Assembly: GCA_023376005.1 (NCBI GenBank)
Contig: CM042157.1
Span: 70,744,559 to 70,808,558, forward strand
Direction of reading: 5' to 3'
DNA: 64,000 nucleotides
Origin: Doryteuthis pealeii
Lineage: Eukaryota; Mollusca; Cephalopoda; Myopsida; Loliginidae
The position numbers were made by a program, and so were the translations under genes. Of this stretch, positions 1-12,108 are shown one piece after another (position 1 is the stretch's first letter; each line of letters opens with the position of its first letter). The notes beneath the pieces were generated by a model. It was given only the letters and a program-made list of their open reading frames with translations, was not told the origin of the DNA and made no database searches.

Positions 1-189
1 TTGGGTTACTATAGGGATACTCAAAAATTCGTCTGCTTTTAATTTTAAAAACAAATGAAAATTAATTAAATCGATTATTTAAGGTCAATTTTTTTTAACT
101 AAGTCGAAAAGTAGTAACATAATGAGCATCAGTATAAAAAAAAGTAAAATAATATTGCACATGTAATTTATTTTTAATACATCTAAAAC

Positions 190-425
190 TATTTTTCAGT
201 CAATATTGGCCAAGATACGCCGCCCGTAAAATCCGTGTTTACAAAATAAATCTAACACTCGCGATTGAAAATAAAAATTACCAAAAATCAGGGAATTATC
301 CGATTTTAATGAAATTTTCAGTATTGATTTATCAATCAATGAATTTTATAATGCATTAGTTATCAACTGTGAAAATCTTTATTAAAATCTGTTAATTCCC
401 TGATTTTTGGTTTAAAAAAATTTCA
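190..425. repeat. Palindromic MITE fragment
   Basis: ACCAAAAATCAGGGAATTA (near 280) is inverted as TTAATTCCCTGATTTTTGG (near 392). The same arm sequence appears in the elements at 1989-2301 and 55909-56165. Confidence 0.65.
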
Positions 426-864
426 AACGTGGAGGGGGGGGGGTAAATTTGTATTGTAAAAACAGATTTTTCGATAAATTGAGTATACCTAGGTTACTAC
501 ACTCATTACTTGCTAAATTCGGCTTGAGATGACAGAATGGTCAGAAAGTATTGACACATCCTACATTTTTAGAGGTAAAATAATTACAGAATACAACCCG
601 AAATTCTAGAAAATAATTTGATTTTTAAAGATTTTTTTTAGAAGTAAAACAATTACATAACATTATCAAAACAAAAAAGTCTTGTAATGATAATAACTAG
701 CAGGACTTGTGGATATCCTACAGTGTCATAATTTAATTATTACAACGTTTAATATGTTTACTTAAGAGCTATTGTTAAATAGTTCAATATCTAAAAAAAA
801 TATAATAATCTTGATCTAACTCTCTCTCATTCTTTTTTTTTTCTTTCTTTCTTCCCTTTTTTCA

Positions 865-1200
865 TTATGTTCGTTTGAAACAGATTAGAGTTATCGCTTC
901 CGTGCGCTCACACCCTCTCTATATCTTTACCCTACTCTTTTTCTTATATTTTTTTTCTGTGTAGCATGCCCTTTTTCTTTATAATAAAAATGGATTGGTT
1001 CATTATTTAGCTGAGGTGAAAACAGAAAAAAAAAAAAAAAAAATTCGGCAGATAAGCAACACCAGATAATCAGGAATTGCATTTTTTTGCCTTTCACCTT
1101 GGGTGATTTGGACGGTCTCATTTTCAACTAGAGGGTGTTGCAAGATGATAACAATCATACAATTAAGGAACACAAGTATCAATATATAGATGTTTAAAAC
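865..1200 (+). repeat. R5 interspersed repeat
   Basis: Blocks TTCGTTTGAAACAG, TCTGTGTAGCATGCC, AGCAACACCAGATAATCAGG and AGGGTGTTGCAAGATGATAA, ending at ATATATAGAT. Copies also at 18685-18842, 22480-22835, 24520-24745 (minus) and 28668-28826. Class unknown. Confidence 0.7.
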
Positions 1201-1353
1201 TCTTTGCCAATCACTGTATACATTTTTAATAGGTATTTTGGATTGGCAATAAACAGAATAAATAACTGGTCTTTGGTATTTAAAAAAAAAATCCTAAATG
1301 AGAAATTTAAATCTGGAGAGAAAAAAAAAATCCAATTTAACTTTACTTATGTC

Positions 1354-1497
1354 TACAGCGTGGTCCGAAAGTCTTGTCACTCCTACAACTTTTTTTAAGA
1401 GGTAAAATAACTGCACAGTTTATATATTATATCATTAAAACAAAAAATAAAGTTAAAACAATATGTAGGGGTGACAAGACTTTCGGACCACCGTGTA
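1354..1497. mobile_element. Mariner-like MITE, 144 bp
   Basis: Inverted ends TACAGCGTGGTCCGAAAG and CTTTCGGACCACCGTGTA with TA at both borders; about 30 bp of further inverted match (TCTTGTCAC..CCTACA). Related fragment at 532-590. Confidence 0.85.
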
Positions 1498-1583
1498 GGT
1501 AGTATTTTTTTGTAGCATTGGAGAATTTAAAATAAAGTGCTCGATTACGGCTGTAAGAGCTGTATTTATTTATTTATTTATTC

Positions 1584-1828
1584 ATTATAGTGTACAAGAC
1601 ATTCAAGGTGCAATTGTTACCATTGGTTTCCAAGCAGCATGTTAGCCACTTTTCATCAAGACAATGCACCTGTTAAGAAATGCAGGGAATGTTAATTCAT
1701 TTATATATGTAACCCATAAAATGAATTGAGATACTCTGCATTTACTAACAGGCGCATTTGTCTTGAAGAAAGTGGTTAACATGCTGCTTGGAAACCAATG
1801 GTAACAATTGCACCTTAAATGTATCGTA

Positions 1829-1838
<10 letters not shown>
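1584..1838. mobile_element. Palindrome built from a Tc1/mariner transposase fragment
   Basis: Two arms (about 1584-1690 and 1730-1838) are inverted copies of each other with a short spacer. The plus-strand arm reads MLATFHQDNAPVKKCRE, the second catalytic D block of Tc1/mariner transposases. Ends are ATTATAGTGTAC and its complement, followed by a (TA)n run. Confidence 0.7.
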
Positions 1839-1874
<36 letters not shown>

Positions 1875-1891
1875 CATACATACATACATAC
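1836..1891. repeat. (TA)n and (CATA)n microsatellite
   Basis: About 16 TA units followed by about five CATA units. It is the source of the tyrosine-isoleucine repeats seen when translated; not coding. Confidence 0.95.
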
Positions 1892-1988
1892 AGTGATGCT
1901 GATAGCTTTTTGATTTAGTGTGTCCTGGGATGCACATATTTGCATTGTGTTTATAGATACAACAAATAGAATAAACAGGGCTAAATCG

Positions 1989-2301
1989 AAACTTAACGGA
2001 CCTAAATTCCCCCAACGTATGTCATAAAAAAACTTATACATTTTTTCAGGTCAGTTAATTTTGAACCCCGTATCTTTGAGGCATAACACAGATTCTCAAA
2101 GATATGTGGTTCAAAGTTAACTGACCTGAAAAAAATGTAAAAGTTTTTAAATAAAATAACTGGTGCATTATATCTTTTATTCATTAATATATCAACACTG
2201 AAAATTTCATTAAATTTAGTTAATTCCCTGATTTTTTTGGTATATTTTTTTCTCTTTCAGTAGGGTGATATACGACGACGGAATTTAGGTCCGTTAAGTT
2301 T
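1989..2301. mobile_element. Palindromic MITE, 313 bp
   Basis: Ends AAACTTAACGGACCTAAATTC and its complement, with an inner palindrome built on TTCAGGTCAGTTAA. No coding sequence. Confidence 0.8.
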
Positions 2302-3143
2302 GATTTAACCATAAACAGTTAATCATTAATTGTCCCACTTTATTTTATATATGATTAAAAAAATTATGTAGCTGGGTCACTTTCAATTATATCAATTTAA
2401 AAAGGAAAAAAATAATTACATTATTTAAGAGAGAGAAAAAACAAAAACAAAAAAAACATTGCTAATATGTCGATGATTTAATGTAATCACAAATGACCTA
2501 AAAAATGTCTAAAATGTTGATTAATTAATTCACTTCGTTAGACATAAATGAGTTGAAATTCAAAAGATAGTATTTAATAGCGATCATTAGTCATAGTTGT
2601 TTTTTTAGTTTGTTTTATTTTAATCTACAAATAATAAAAATTTGTTCCGCAAAACAATTCTGAACTTCCTGTTGTTACTAGTATAGGAAAAAATAAAAAT
2701 AAAAGAATAAAATATTTTTTTTAGGATAAATAAAATATTCAAAAATGAATAAAAGAATTTTTTTAAATAAATAAAAATAAATAAAAAAATTCTTAAATTC
2801 TTAAAAAAAATAAAAGAATTTTTTTAAATTCTTAAAAAAGAATTTTTTTTTTTAATTTAATTTAAAAGATAAATTTAAAAAATTTTCAAATTCTTAAAAA
2901 AATAAATGAAAAATAAAAAAATTATTTTAGATAAATAAAAAAAATTTTAAAAATAAGATTTGTTTAAAGATAAATAAAAAAATAAATAAAAATAAATAAA
3001 AAATTTTAAAAATAAGATTTCTTTCAAAGATAAATAAAAAAAATTTAAAATAAATAAATCAAAATAAATAAATAAATAAATAATGGAAATAAATAATTGA
3101 AATAATAAATAAAATGAAATAAAGAAATGGGGAGATTTCATAA
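2302..3143. other. AT-rich low-complexity stretch
   Basis: Mostly runs of AAATAAATAAAAA type from 2660 to 3120. Nothing coding seen. Confidence 0.8.
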
Positions 3144-3451
3144 TACAGGGTGGTCTGAAAGTTTTGTCACCCACTACATATTGTTTTGACTAACATTATT
3201 TGTTGTAATAATAATAATAACAACACTATAATTTTCTATTTCAGATGGTTGAAACAATCTCTTAACAGTTTGGAAGAGAGGTTGCTTACAAGTGTATGAA
3301 CAACACAATGATTGTATGTATTCTGGCAAGAGTATGAAGGATGTGTGACATGACTTCACTGAAAAAAATTCTCATTATTTTTATCATTTCCTTTTTGTTG
3401 TTTTCATTACTTTTTGGTGAAGGGGTGACAAGACTTTCGGACCACCCGGTA
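3144..3451. mobile_element. Mariner-like MITE, 308 bp
   Basis: TACAGGGTGGTCTGAAAG and CTTTCGGACCACCCGGTA ends, same family as the 1.35-kb copy but with a longer interior. Confidence 0.85.
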
Positions 3452-3534
3452 CAACTTTCACAATTTATGATCATCTGAACTAAGCAAATAGGTCATGATT
3501 TTGTCAACTCTATTTTTAAAGTTTCTCTGAATTT

Positions 3535-3850
3535 TTGAGATGTGGCTTGATAATTAGTATTATTTGGATTATTCAGATTATTATCCTCATCTTTATTATT
3601 ATTATCTGTACAACATTTCGGCCAAGGTGCCCTCCGCCTTTTTCAGATATTTCTTGTCGAACTAGGGAACCTTCATGTTGTAATCGACAACAAGGTTCCC
3701 GAGTCTGAAAAAAAGGTTTCCGAGTTCAAGAAGGCTCCTGGGTCCGACAAGAAATGCCTGAAGAAGGCTGGAGTGCACATCGGCCGAAACGTTGTACAGA
3801 AAACAATAAAGATGAGAACAATAGTCTGAATAATCCAAATACTATTTTTT
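3535..3850. mobile_element. F-family palindrome with hammerhead-like core
   Basis: Two inverted arms. Each carries, in the outward sense, CTGAAGA, a short GGC...GCC stem and GAAAC, then GTTGTACA and an AATAAAGATGAG block. On the plus arm CTGAAGA is at 3758-3764 and GAAA at 3786-3789. The loop holds AAGGTTCCCGAGT-type repeats. Confidence 0.75.
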
Positions 3851-4077
3851 AAAACTCTTTCAAATGACCTATATAAATTTAAAACAATTTCAAAATTTAT
3901 TTAACTCTATATGACAAAAAAATACAAATAGAAAATGATAATGTTTTCAAAGAACAAATTCAGTTTTTTTTTTTATATATAAAGATGTTTTATATATAAG
4001 ATGGTTTGGTTTCTTTGTTTTTAATGGTATATCAACCTTCATGGGTTATTTAATGCCAAAGTCATCCTTATATATAT

Positions 4078-4335
4078 CTACCAACCCCTCCACATTAGTA
4101 GGAGGTGACACAAGGTAAATTTCTTAAGCGCAGTTTAACAGGTTTTAATTCAGAGTTTTCCTTCTCCTAAACTGGTTGCCTAACTAATGTTAAAAAGCCC
4201 AGTCTACCCTACTATTCACCCATAAATGGATTCATAGCTTTCCCAAGTATGTGAAATGCAACAAGCCTTGTCCAGGATTTAACTTGTCTCGGCGTGTCCA
4301 TTTCCTATGATGATAACTTTTACACCACAGGCACC
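4078..4335 (-). repeat. SINE-B (tRNA-derived)
   Basis: About 255 bp. The minus-strand head carries a GGTGTAA-type A-box and a GACAAGTTAAATCC-type B-box. The tail has CCCAGTCT and CTCTGAATT blocks found in all copies. Widespread here in both orientations. Confidence 0.75.
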
Positions 4336-4510
4336 TCCTTGTAAAAGCATAGTAGTGGTACTATTTAAGCCATGGCCGAGAAGGAATGTGGAAGTTCATA
4401 CCTTTCCCAAGGGTATTAGTCCAAAAGTAAACGTAATAGTATGACTGGAGTTTGAACTCTCTTATTACGATAATGCAGTCCAGCACTTTAGCCACTACGC
4501 CATGGGGACC
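4336..4510 (-). repeat. tRNA-like SINE fragment
   Basis: Minus-strand sequence with GTAGTGGCTAAAGTGCTGG and AGAGTTCAAACTCC. The 70-bp head recurs at 41045-41130. Confidence 0.5.
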
Positions 4511-4589
4511 CCTCCCCTCCTAACTATTGGAAGTTCACTACTATAAAACACTTGTTATGAATAAATTTTGTTAGATTATTTAACCATAA

Positions 4590-5040
4590 ACATTACAGCC
4601 ATGGTTGTTGGGGCTTTAGAATACATCAACTGCACCTTTGCAGAGGGGTAAGACCCCACACCCAATGGGATCACTTGTTAGCCATGGGTGACAACCTGTG
4701 ATGCTTAAGCATTGAACACTGGTGGCTGAGCAGTACATGACATGCAATACTCCACTTTGGGCTTTTCCTTAGGCTAGACGGGCGGTCAGAGAGGGCCCTA
4801 TGATCAATTGGCTAGTCACATCAAACCCTAGTACCTATGATTGTATCAACCCTATTGCCCTTATGGCAAACCCAACCATTTTTATCATATATGTGCTAGA
4901 TGGTCTCTGACATAAAATAACCCAACAAGAGTTGACATGCCGTAAAATCAATCAATCGGCTAGTCACGTCAAGCCCAAGCACCTATTATTGTATCAACCC
5001 TATTGCCCTTATGGCAAACAACCCTTTTTATCATATAAGT
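4590..5040 (+). repeat. Rep600, two overlapping partial copies
   Basis: 5' half at 4590-4900, a tail piece near 4912-4955 and a repeated middle block (CAAGCCCAAGCACC) at 4956-5040. Confidence 0.75.
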
Positions 5041-5394
5041 GCTAAATGGCCCGCCGAAGGTATTTGAATGTTGTGTTCTTTGATAAGGTTTTGAAAATAA
5101 ATATGTTGGTTAAATTTGTTTTTGTGCATCTTACGCCACTCATTCATGAATATAACATGGAAAGATACATTTTGTTTTACATCTTTTTCTCAGAGCTTTC
5201 ATTCTGGCTAGCAAGTATTGAACACAATAATAATGTGGCCTGCTCTCATTATTTTTTTTCAATTATCCGGCCCACCGTGAAAAAAGTTGGTTAAAGTGAA
5301 TCTAGTTACTTGATGGGTATGAGTTCAATCCCTGGTTCAGGCTGTGCATGAAAAGATTATTGGCCAGCAAACTCAACATTGGTTCAAAAATTTT

Positions 5395-5680
5395 TAAATA
5401 GTTTGGTTTGGTTTACAGCATATCAACCTCAATGGGTCAATAAATTAATTCTTAATGAATACTCAATATTTTTTAATAAACACATTTTCCTATTTAACCC
5501 TAACAGGTACTACCACTCCGGGTCAGAGTGGACCAGCAATGGTGATGAAGGGGTGCTCCAGATACCTCAAACCTCCAAAACTGGAACCTCACCATCAGAT
5601 AGAGCTTAACATCATAACAGACATGAAGACCCTCAGCTACCGCCTTCTAGCACCCATATGATAAAAAGGGTTGGGGAGGG
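5395..5680 (-). repeat. Rep600, 3' half, minus strand
   Basis: TTTGGTTTGGTTTACAGCAT tail then the CTACCACTCCGGGTCAGAGT and GCACCCATATGATAAAAAGG blocks; 5' half absent. Confidence 0.75.
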
Positions 5681-5829
5681 GTTAAAATGGAAATGAAAAC
5701 CTTTAGAGATGAGGAGGATTGTGGACATCCATCTCTAATTGACAACCAATTGCTAATGAAGCAGACCCCACACAAAACAAAATTGAGAGGTTGCAAAAGA
5801 ATTTAAATGTTATTCAAAATTAGCATCTT

Positions 5830-6951
5830 CAGTGATGCTAATAGCTTTTTGATTTAGTGCATCCGAGACACACATATTTGCTTTGAACGAGTCCCCAGGA
5901 AAATTTATGGGCCCCAACCGAAGCCGTTTAACTTCTAACTTGTAACCTATCCCGTGTAATTTGTTTTTAAGAAATTATTGAAACGTATTTACAGTTAGCT
6001 TGAAATGGTTAGGGAAGAAAAACAAAAAACACTGGGATGTGTGGATACAGTTTTACTGTGTCTTTGAGATTTTTGTGCGTCAGGGACGTAGGATGTGTAC
6101 CTGTCAGCATCTCTGTATCTTATTGAAGGATTTTTTTTTTAAATTTTTAATTAAATTTTTTTTTAAATCAACAAATAAGTGCCACTGGAGTTGAAAATTA
6201 ATTTTTTTTTAAATTTACTCTTAGTCCATTTTGTCATCTCATTGTGGTGTAATGGTTAGGAAGCTAGTCTCACAATTCTATTACTACTGAATAGCGAGTT
6301 TCATCCTCACTGAATGCCCCATACTTGGGACCTTGTGTCACATCCTACTTGTGACGAATGGGTTAGGTAAATATCTTAAGATACCATCGTGATGTAATGG
6401 TTGGCTAGCTAGTCATACACATCCATAACTACTGAATAGCGAGTTTGGTTCTAGCTGGATGTCCCATACCTGCGACCTTGTGTCACATCCTACCTATGGC
6501 AAACAGGTTGGGTAAATATCTTAGGATCCCATCATGGTGTAATAGTTAGCAAGCTAGTCTTGCAGATCCATCACTACTGAATAACGAGTTCGATCCTAAT
6601 AAAATTAATAAACTGGTATAAATAATCTTCCTTAACCTCATGTGTACTGATAAATTGGTAGCTGCATAAAAATCTAAAAGGACGCAAAAAAATTGTTCCT
6701 ATGCGTCCCAGGGTTTTTTTTTCTTCCCCCACCATTACCAGCTAACTGTAAATACATTTCAATATTCGGAAACGAATTACACTGTATGGGGTACAAGGTA
6801 GGGGTTAGACAGCTTTAGTTGTTCATAGATAAGAACTCTGCAATTTATTAAGAAACTTTAGTTGGGGTCCATCAAATTACCCGGGGACTCATTCAAATCA
6901 AATACATGTGTCCCAGGACGCACTAAATTAAAAAGCTGTCAGCATCACTGA
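5830..6951. mobile_element. Foldback element A, 1.1 kb, carrying a SINE-C array
   Basis: Inverted arms of about 170-220 bp: left 5830-5999 (CAGTGATGCTAATAGC to TTTACAGTTAGCT), right 6731-6951 (AGCTAACTGTAAATA to AGCATCACTG). The inside carries smaller inverted blocks and a tandem tRNA-like array. A 60-bp end fragment occurs at 1892-1950 and a degraded arm at about 8280-8390. Confidence 0.8.
6235..6605 (+). repeat. SINE-C tandem array, 145-bp period, 2.5 units
   Basis: Three tRNA-like heads (GGTGTAATGGTTAG) at 6246, 6391 and 6536, exactly 145 bp apart. Each has a B-box-like GAGTTTCATCC or GAGTTCGATCC. Tandem SINE units of this kind usually come from template switching or unequal exchange. Confidence 0.8.
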
Positions 6952-6974
6952 ACTTCATGTGAATCAATAAATAC

Positions 6975-7370
6975 TTGTAGTTGACCCTCAGCCACCGCTT
7001 TCTAGCACCCATATGATAAAGAAGGGTGGGTGTTTGCTATAAGAGCAATTTGAAGAATTCAGTGGGGGTCAAGTCAAGTCCTAGCGACTACAGGATTGTG
7101 ATAAAGGGTGGGTGTTTGCTATAAGAGCAATTTGAAGAATACAGTGAGGGGACAATCCTGTAGTCGCTAGGACTTGACTTGACCAGCTGATTGATCAGAT
7201 GGGGTCTCTCCGACTGCCAGTCTAGTCCAAGTAAGAGCCAAAATGAACTGTTGCATGTCACAAGACCATTTAGTACCTGGATCAGCCACAACAATCCTGT
7301 TCCCAGACATTACAGGTTGTCACCCCCGACCAACAGGTGGCACCATTGGGGGTGGGGGATCTTGCAATTG
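6975..7370 (-). repeat. Rep600, 5' half with a local duplication
   Basis: A GGTGGGTGTTTGCTATAAG block is present twice (7025 and 7106) in a short inverted and direct rearrangement, followed by the 5' half to GGTGGCACCATTGGGGG. Confidence 0.7.
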
Positions 7371-7494
7371 TCCTCACACCAATTCCATATTGGTTAAATC
7401 TGGAAACATCTTTTTTAAATTTCTATCTTTAAGAAACTTAGAACTTTTGACACGCAAAATTCATCAAGCGTTCCATATTTTTACGGGCGGGTTT

Positions 7495-7712
7495 AGCTCA
7501 GTCAGTAAAACATTCGCCTAGAAATCACAAGTTTCTGGGTTCAATGCCAGTCCCTCCCTACCAACAGCTTGAGTAATCTGATCTCTGTGGCAAAGCATCT
7601 GGGAGCCGATGGTAAATGTGGCACTCCACCTCAGCCCAAGCAAAATAGAAATAGGATAGTCTCCCTCGCTGTTTGGCTGATACTAACAATAGGCCACTAT
7701 GCAGACTTTATT
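7495..7712 (+). repeat. SINE-A (tRNA-derived)
   Basis: A-box TTAGCTCAGTCAGTAAAA and B-box GGGTTCAATGCC in tRNA spacing, followed by a tail ending in GGCTGATACTAACAATAGGCC. It lies next to Rep600 copies on both sides. Confidence 0.8.
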
Positions 7713-7847
7713 TACTACTTTATTTTAAATACAAAGAAAAATATGGAATCCATTGAGAAGAGACCAAGTTATCTCATCAGTTTAATAAGACACAACAAAA
7801 GATCCTCCACAATGAGATATACAATTAAAAGAAAAATAATTATGGTT

Positions 7848-8285
7848 TGGTTTTGTTTTACGGCATATCAACCTCGGTGGGTCATTTAATGCCGACAAAG
7901 TTTTGAAATAAATTCATTCTTAATGGATAATCAAATTTTGTTTATAAACTCATGTTTTTCTATTTAACCCATAGATGGGACCCTAACAGGTACTACCACT
8001 CCGGGTCAGAGTGGACCAGAGAGCAATGGTGACGAAGGGATGCTTCACATTTACCAGACCTCCAGAACTGGAACCTCACCATCAGATAGAGTTTAATGTC
8101 ATTCCCAAGACATGAAGACTCTCAGCCACCGCCTTCTAGCACCTATATGATAAAAAGAGTTGGGGCTTGCCATAAGGGTAATAGGGTTGGGCAATCATAT
8201 AGGTGCTAGGGCTTGACGTGACCAGCCGAGGTCTCTCTGACCGACCGACTAGCCCAAGAAACAGCCAAAGTGGAGTTTTGCAAGA
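7848..8285 (-). repeat. Rep600, minus strand, 5' end lost
   Basis: Tail at 7848 through the CCAAAGTGGAGTTTTGCA block at 8266. It then runs into degraded foldback A sequence. Confidence 0.75.
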
Positions 8286-8600
8286 AAAATAATTATGCAG
8301 AGATGCAAATACATGCACGTGTTACATAATCTATTTAGAATAATGGGGTCCATGGAAAGTTACCCGACAGTTGTGGACGGGTAATGACCTTTTGATTTGA
8401 CCCCTTGGGAACAAGCCATTACAGACACATGGGAATAAGTTTTAGTTTAGTTCAGATGCGATGCAGATTTCAGAGCAGGTGGACCTGTAGGTTGCCGCTC
8501 TGATATCGTTTCTCACCGTGACGGATGATAACGGGCTGGGTTCTGGAAATAAAGCTTGATCAAGAAAACAACTAAGTCTTGTTTGTTAATTGAATATTAA

Positions 8601-8910
8601 AACAAGCAATGTCCAGTCCAGCACAAAGAAGAATCAACCCCAAAGGAGAAGCCCTGAAGAGAAGTAAGCCCAAAAAGAAGAACATGGTGGCCAGACGAGT
8701 TAGCAGGAACCAGTAGAAGCAGAAGTGTAACAAGTAAGACCATCACCATCATCATCATCATCATATCAAAACAAACAATGTCCAGCCCAGCACAAAAAAG
8801 GATGAACCCCAACTCTGAAGAGAAGTAAGCACAACAAGAAGAACATGGCGACCAGAGGAGTTAGCAGGAACCAGTAGAAGCAGAAGTGTAACAAGTAACA
8901 CCATGACCTA
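8601..8910 (+). repeat. Direct duplication of about 160 bp
   Basis: AACAATGTCCAG-type start and GTTAGCAGGAACCAGTAGAA occur at about 8605-8750 and 8771-8905, separated by a CATCAT run. Purine-rich; not clearly coding. Confidence 0.8.
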
Positions 8911-8940
8911 CCCTATCTGTCTCTCTCACTGATTATATTA

Positions 8941-9195
8941 AAAAAAGTAAAGTCGTCGAGGCGGCCTAATATCGGTATCAGCCAGACAGCGAGGGAGCCT
9001 ATCCCCTTTTCACTAGCGCTAGACCAAGGAGATTGTTATTGCGTCTGAAGTGGAGCGCCACACCTACCATCAGCTCCTTACTTCACCGCACAGATCCCTG
9101 TGCTACTCATACGCTGAGTTGGCGAGGGCCGGTATCGAACTGGGCACCTTGCAGTTTCTAACCGAACGCTCTACCGACTGAGCTACACCCGAGAA
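8941..9195 (-). repeat. SINE-A (tRNA-derived)
   Basis: Minus-strand copy. A-box TAGCTCAGTCGGTAGAGCG, B-box GGTTCGATACC-type and a body with CTGTGCGGTGAAGTAAGG. Pol III type SINE. Confidence 0.85.
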
Positions 9196-9442
9196 AAGGA
9201 ATATATAACACACGTCCTGCATCACTAACATATAAAAATCTAAAAGGATGCAGTAAAATCGTATCCATACATACCAGGTACAATTTTACCACAAAAAAAT
9301 CCCGATACATTGCACATAACCAACCTCTAACAGTTCAGGGATGCCAATTCTCCGCTAATTGCCAGAAAATAGCTTCATCTTTGGGGTTTTTTTGGGTTTT
9401 TTTTAAATATTTTTAATATTAAATAACTTATTTGTTTTTTTT

Positions 9443-9947
9443 TTAACTCTTTGCCTGGTTTAACTCTTAACATCCTGTTAAGAATTTTCTAAGTCCAGAG
9501 CCCAATTCCTATAACCATTTATCAAAAAAAGGGTAAAAATGACATTTTCATTTAAAGTTACCTGTTATTTCCCTTAAATCAAAGACTTCTAAATATGTTT
9601 AATATTACATTTAAACAAAGGCTATCATTTGGGGTAGATTAGAAAAATGAATGTGACTTCCAGCCGGGTGGAATGAGGCGGTATAGGATGTTAAGAGTTA
9701 AACCACCCACAGTGGCTCTACCACTACTGCGATCCTACCATAAACCGATGACAGCGGCTTTCTCACATGTCACTTGTTTACACTGAAAAAATCCCTCAGA
9801 TTACAATGATAATAGGACTTTATTTGAATAGAATGAGTTCTGAGGTGAATAGACAGTGGACTTTAAAATATGCCATCATACACATAAAATATACCAAGAA
9901 AATTTGGTACAGCCATGTGGGAGGGGATTTGGTAGGCAAAGGGTTAA
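9443..9947. mobile_element. N2 element (TTAA-type) with nested N element
   Basis: Ends TTAACTCTTTGCC and GGCAAAGGGTTAA. Close to the left end a complete N element (9460-9701) is inserted. A second N2 copy is at 23571-24232. TTAA at the borders suggests a Kolobok- or piggyBac-like target. Confidence 0.7.
9460..9701 (-). mobile_element. N-family MITE (TTAA-type), single unit
   Basis: 242 bp bounded by TTAACTCTTAACATCC and GGATGTTAAGAGTTAA. Internal sequence is the reverse of the 128-bp unit that is tandemly repeated at 29.0-29.9 kb. Confidence 0.85.
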
Positions 9948-9970
9948 AAAAAAAAAAAAATTTCGGGTGC

Positions 9971-10011
<41 letters not shown>

Positions 10012-10013
10012 TC

Positions 10014-10345
10014 TCTGAATGTTTGAGATGAGGCTTGAAGATTAGTACTATTAGCGTTATTCGGACTATTGTCCCCATCTTCATTGTTATTTGTACAACA
10101 TTTCGGCCGATATACCCTCCGGCCTTCTTCAGGTATTTCTTGCTGGATTTGGAAACCTTCTCGGACTCGGGAACTTTCTTGTTCCGTGATGGCTCCCGAA
10201 TACGACAAGAAAGTTCCCGAGTTCAAAAAGAAGGTTTCCGAGTCCGAGAAGAAATACCTGAAGAAGGCCAGAGGGTATATCGGCCGAAACATTGTACAAA
10301 TAACAATGAAGATGGGGACAATAGTCCGAATAACGCTAATAGTAC
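10014..10345. mobile_element. F-family palindrome between (TA)n tracts
   Basis: Complete two-armed copy flanked by a TA run at 9974-10007 and another at about 10347-10367. The plus arm has CTGAAGA, GGCC stem halves and CCGAAAC. Translation gives low-complexity ORFs in both directions that are artefacts of the palindrome. Confidence 0.8.
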
Positions 10346-10484
10346 TAATATATATATATATATATTTAGAGAGTTAAACTAATAGTTCATTCTCACTGGG
10401 TGCCTCATTTTGGGTGTGTTTCAAACTAAACTAAGCCTAATCAATTAGTGTAAAAATCCATTTAATTTCATCTATCTACATCAA

Positions 10485-10700
10485 GCTCAGAACCACAAGG
10501 TTCTGGGTTCAACACTGACCCTCGCCAACTCAGGGTATGAATAGCATAGCTTGGATCTGTGCAGTAAAGTGAGGAGCTGATGGTAGGTGTGGCGCTTCAC
10601 CTCAGATACCAAAACAATCTCCTTGGTCTAGTACTAGCGAAAAGGATATAGACTCACTCGCTGTCCAGCTGATACTGACTATAGGCCACTGTCTACTTAA
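10485..10700 (+). repeat. SINE-A, A-box lost
   Basis: Starts at AACCACAAGGTTCTGGGTTC (B-box) and keeps the whole body to ACTATAGGCCAC. The 5' tRNA half is replaced by other sequence. Confidence 0.75.
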
Positions 10701-10709
10701 AAAAAGTGT

Positions 10710-10920
10710 AATGGTTATCATTGTAAGAAATGGACACAGCAACATAAGTTCAAATCTTGGACAAGGCTGCTCACATTTCACATAGTGCTGATACCATTAG
10801 GAAAGGTATGCATCCAACTATTCACTCTCCAGCTATGGGTAAATAGTAGGGCTAACTGAGCTTTTTAACTTTGCTAAGGCAACTGGTCTGCTTAAAGGAA
10901 AAAAAATGACCTGTGTCACA
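10710..10920 (+). repeat. SINE-B
   Basis: GTGTAATGGTTATC head, GTTCAAATCTTGGAC B-box and the shared CTCCAGCTATGGGTAAATAG tail. Confidence 0.75.
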
Positions 10921-12108
10921 TCCTACTCATATACATACATGAACTAAAATTAACCGTCAAATACAAGACTTAAAATTTTGCTTCCCATGTTGAGATTTTT
11001 TTTTTTTAAATATTTAAATACAAATTCTGAAAGAAAAAGAAAAAAAAAGACTACTTATTTTTCATCAAATAAATGAAGATTTAGCTAACTAAACTGAACA
11101 AATAAATATGGGGATTCCATATACCTAGATCAGTTTTAGTAGATTCTCTAAATTGATTATAAAAACTAAAAGAACACTTTAAATTCTTTACACTTAAATT
11201 GCTAAAATATTTTCCAGTTTATTCTCAAAAAAAGATAAAAAGAATTACCTCCCCTTAAAACTTAAAAGGTGTTTTCTCAAATTTAAAGATTTCACTTTAA
11301 AACGATATTTTAGATGAAAATGACAAAAAGAAATTCAAATAGTAAGCTAATGGTTTTTATTTACAGAATGAAGCAAGTAAACTTATGAAACGAACTTCTC
11401 AAATTGGTATCTATTGCAAATGAAGAAAAAAATAAATATCTTAACCAATTTTTGAATTTTCATTAACCAAATTAAAAACATAAAATCAAATTGAAAGGGG
11501 GATTACTTTTTGTCTCTTTGGTGTTCATATTTTGTTTTTTAATTTTTTTAAAGAAATAAAAAGGACCACAGAAAACGGGTAGGTTAACTTAATTAAGTTG
11601 GAAAAGCCATTAAACTTAACCTGGCAAAAAAAGAGTGACATAAGTGAAGCAGCTATTTTTTTCAATACCCACATTGCAAGGTTTCTAAAAATTACACTTA
11701 AAACAGAATGTTCCTACAAGAGTACAAATACTGTGGTAAAATGCAATCATCAGCTAATAAATCGATTTTAGCTGCTAAATATATTTTTTTAATTGTGTAA
11801 AAAAAATATACATAGCTATAAACTGACTAGTAAATGATTTAGTCATCATTTGTATGGTGAAAGGTATACAATTAAAAGCAGTGGAAATATCTAACGTTCT
11901 ACAGAGGCGACGACTTCTAAGGGCTACAATCCTTTTTTTTTTTTTTTTCTTTTTTTTTTTTAGGTGGTAATGAAGTAGTAAGTAGATATGTCTGTTGAGT
12001 GAGGCTAACAGAAGTAGGTTATGCAGTCGGACGAACCAAACAGAAGCCGCGTATGCGCTGGGGGTGAGGGAAGAGAGACAGACATATTTTGCCTGAGAAG
12101 CTGTGAAA

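Noticed and set aside
9972..10382. Overlapping open frames of about 100 codons on both strands
   Set aside because: They are translations of the two arms of an F palindrome plus flanking TA repeats.
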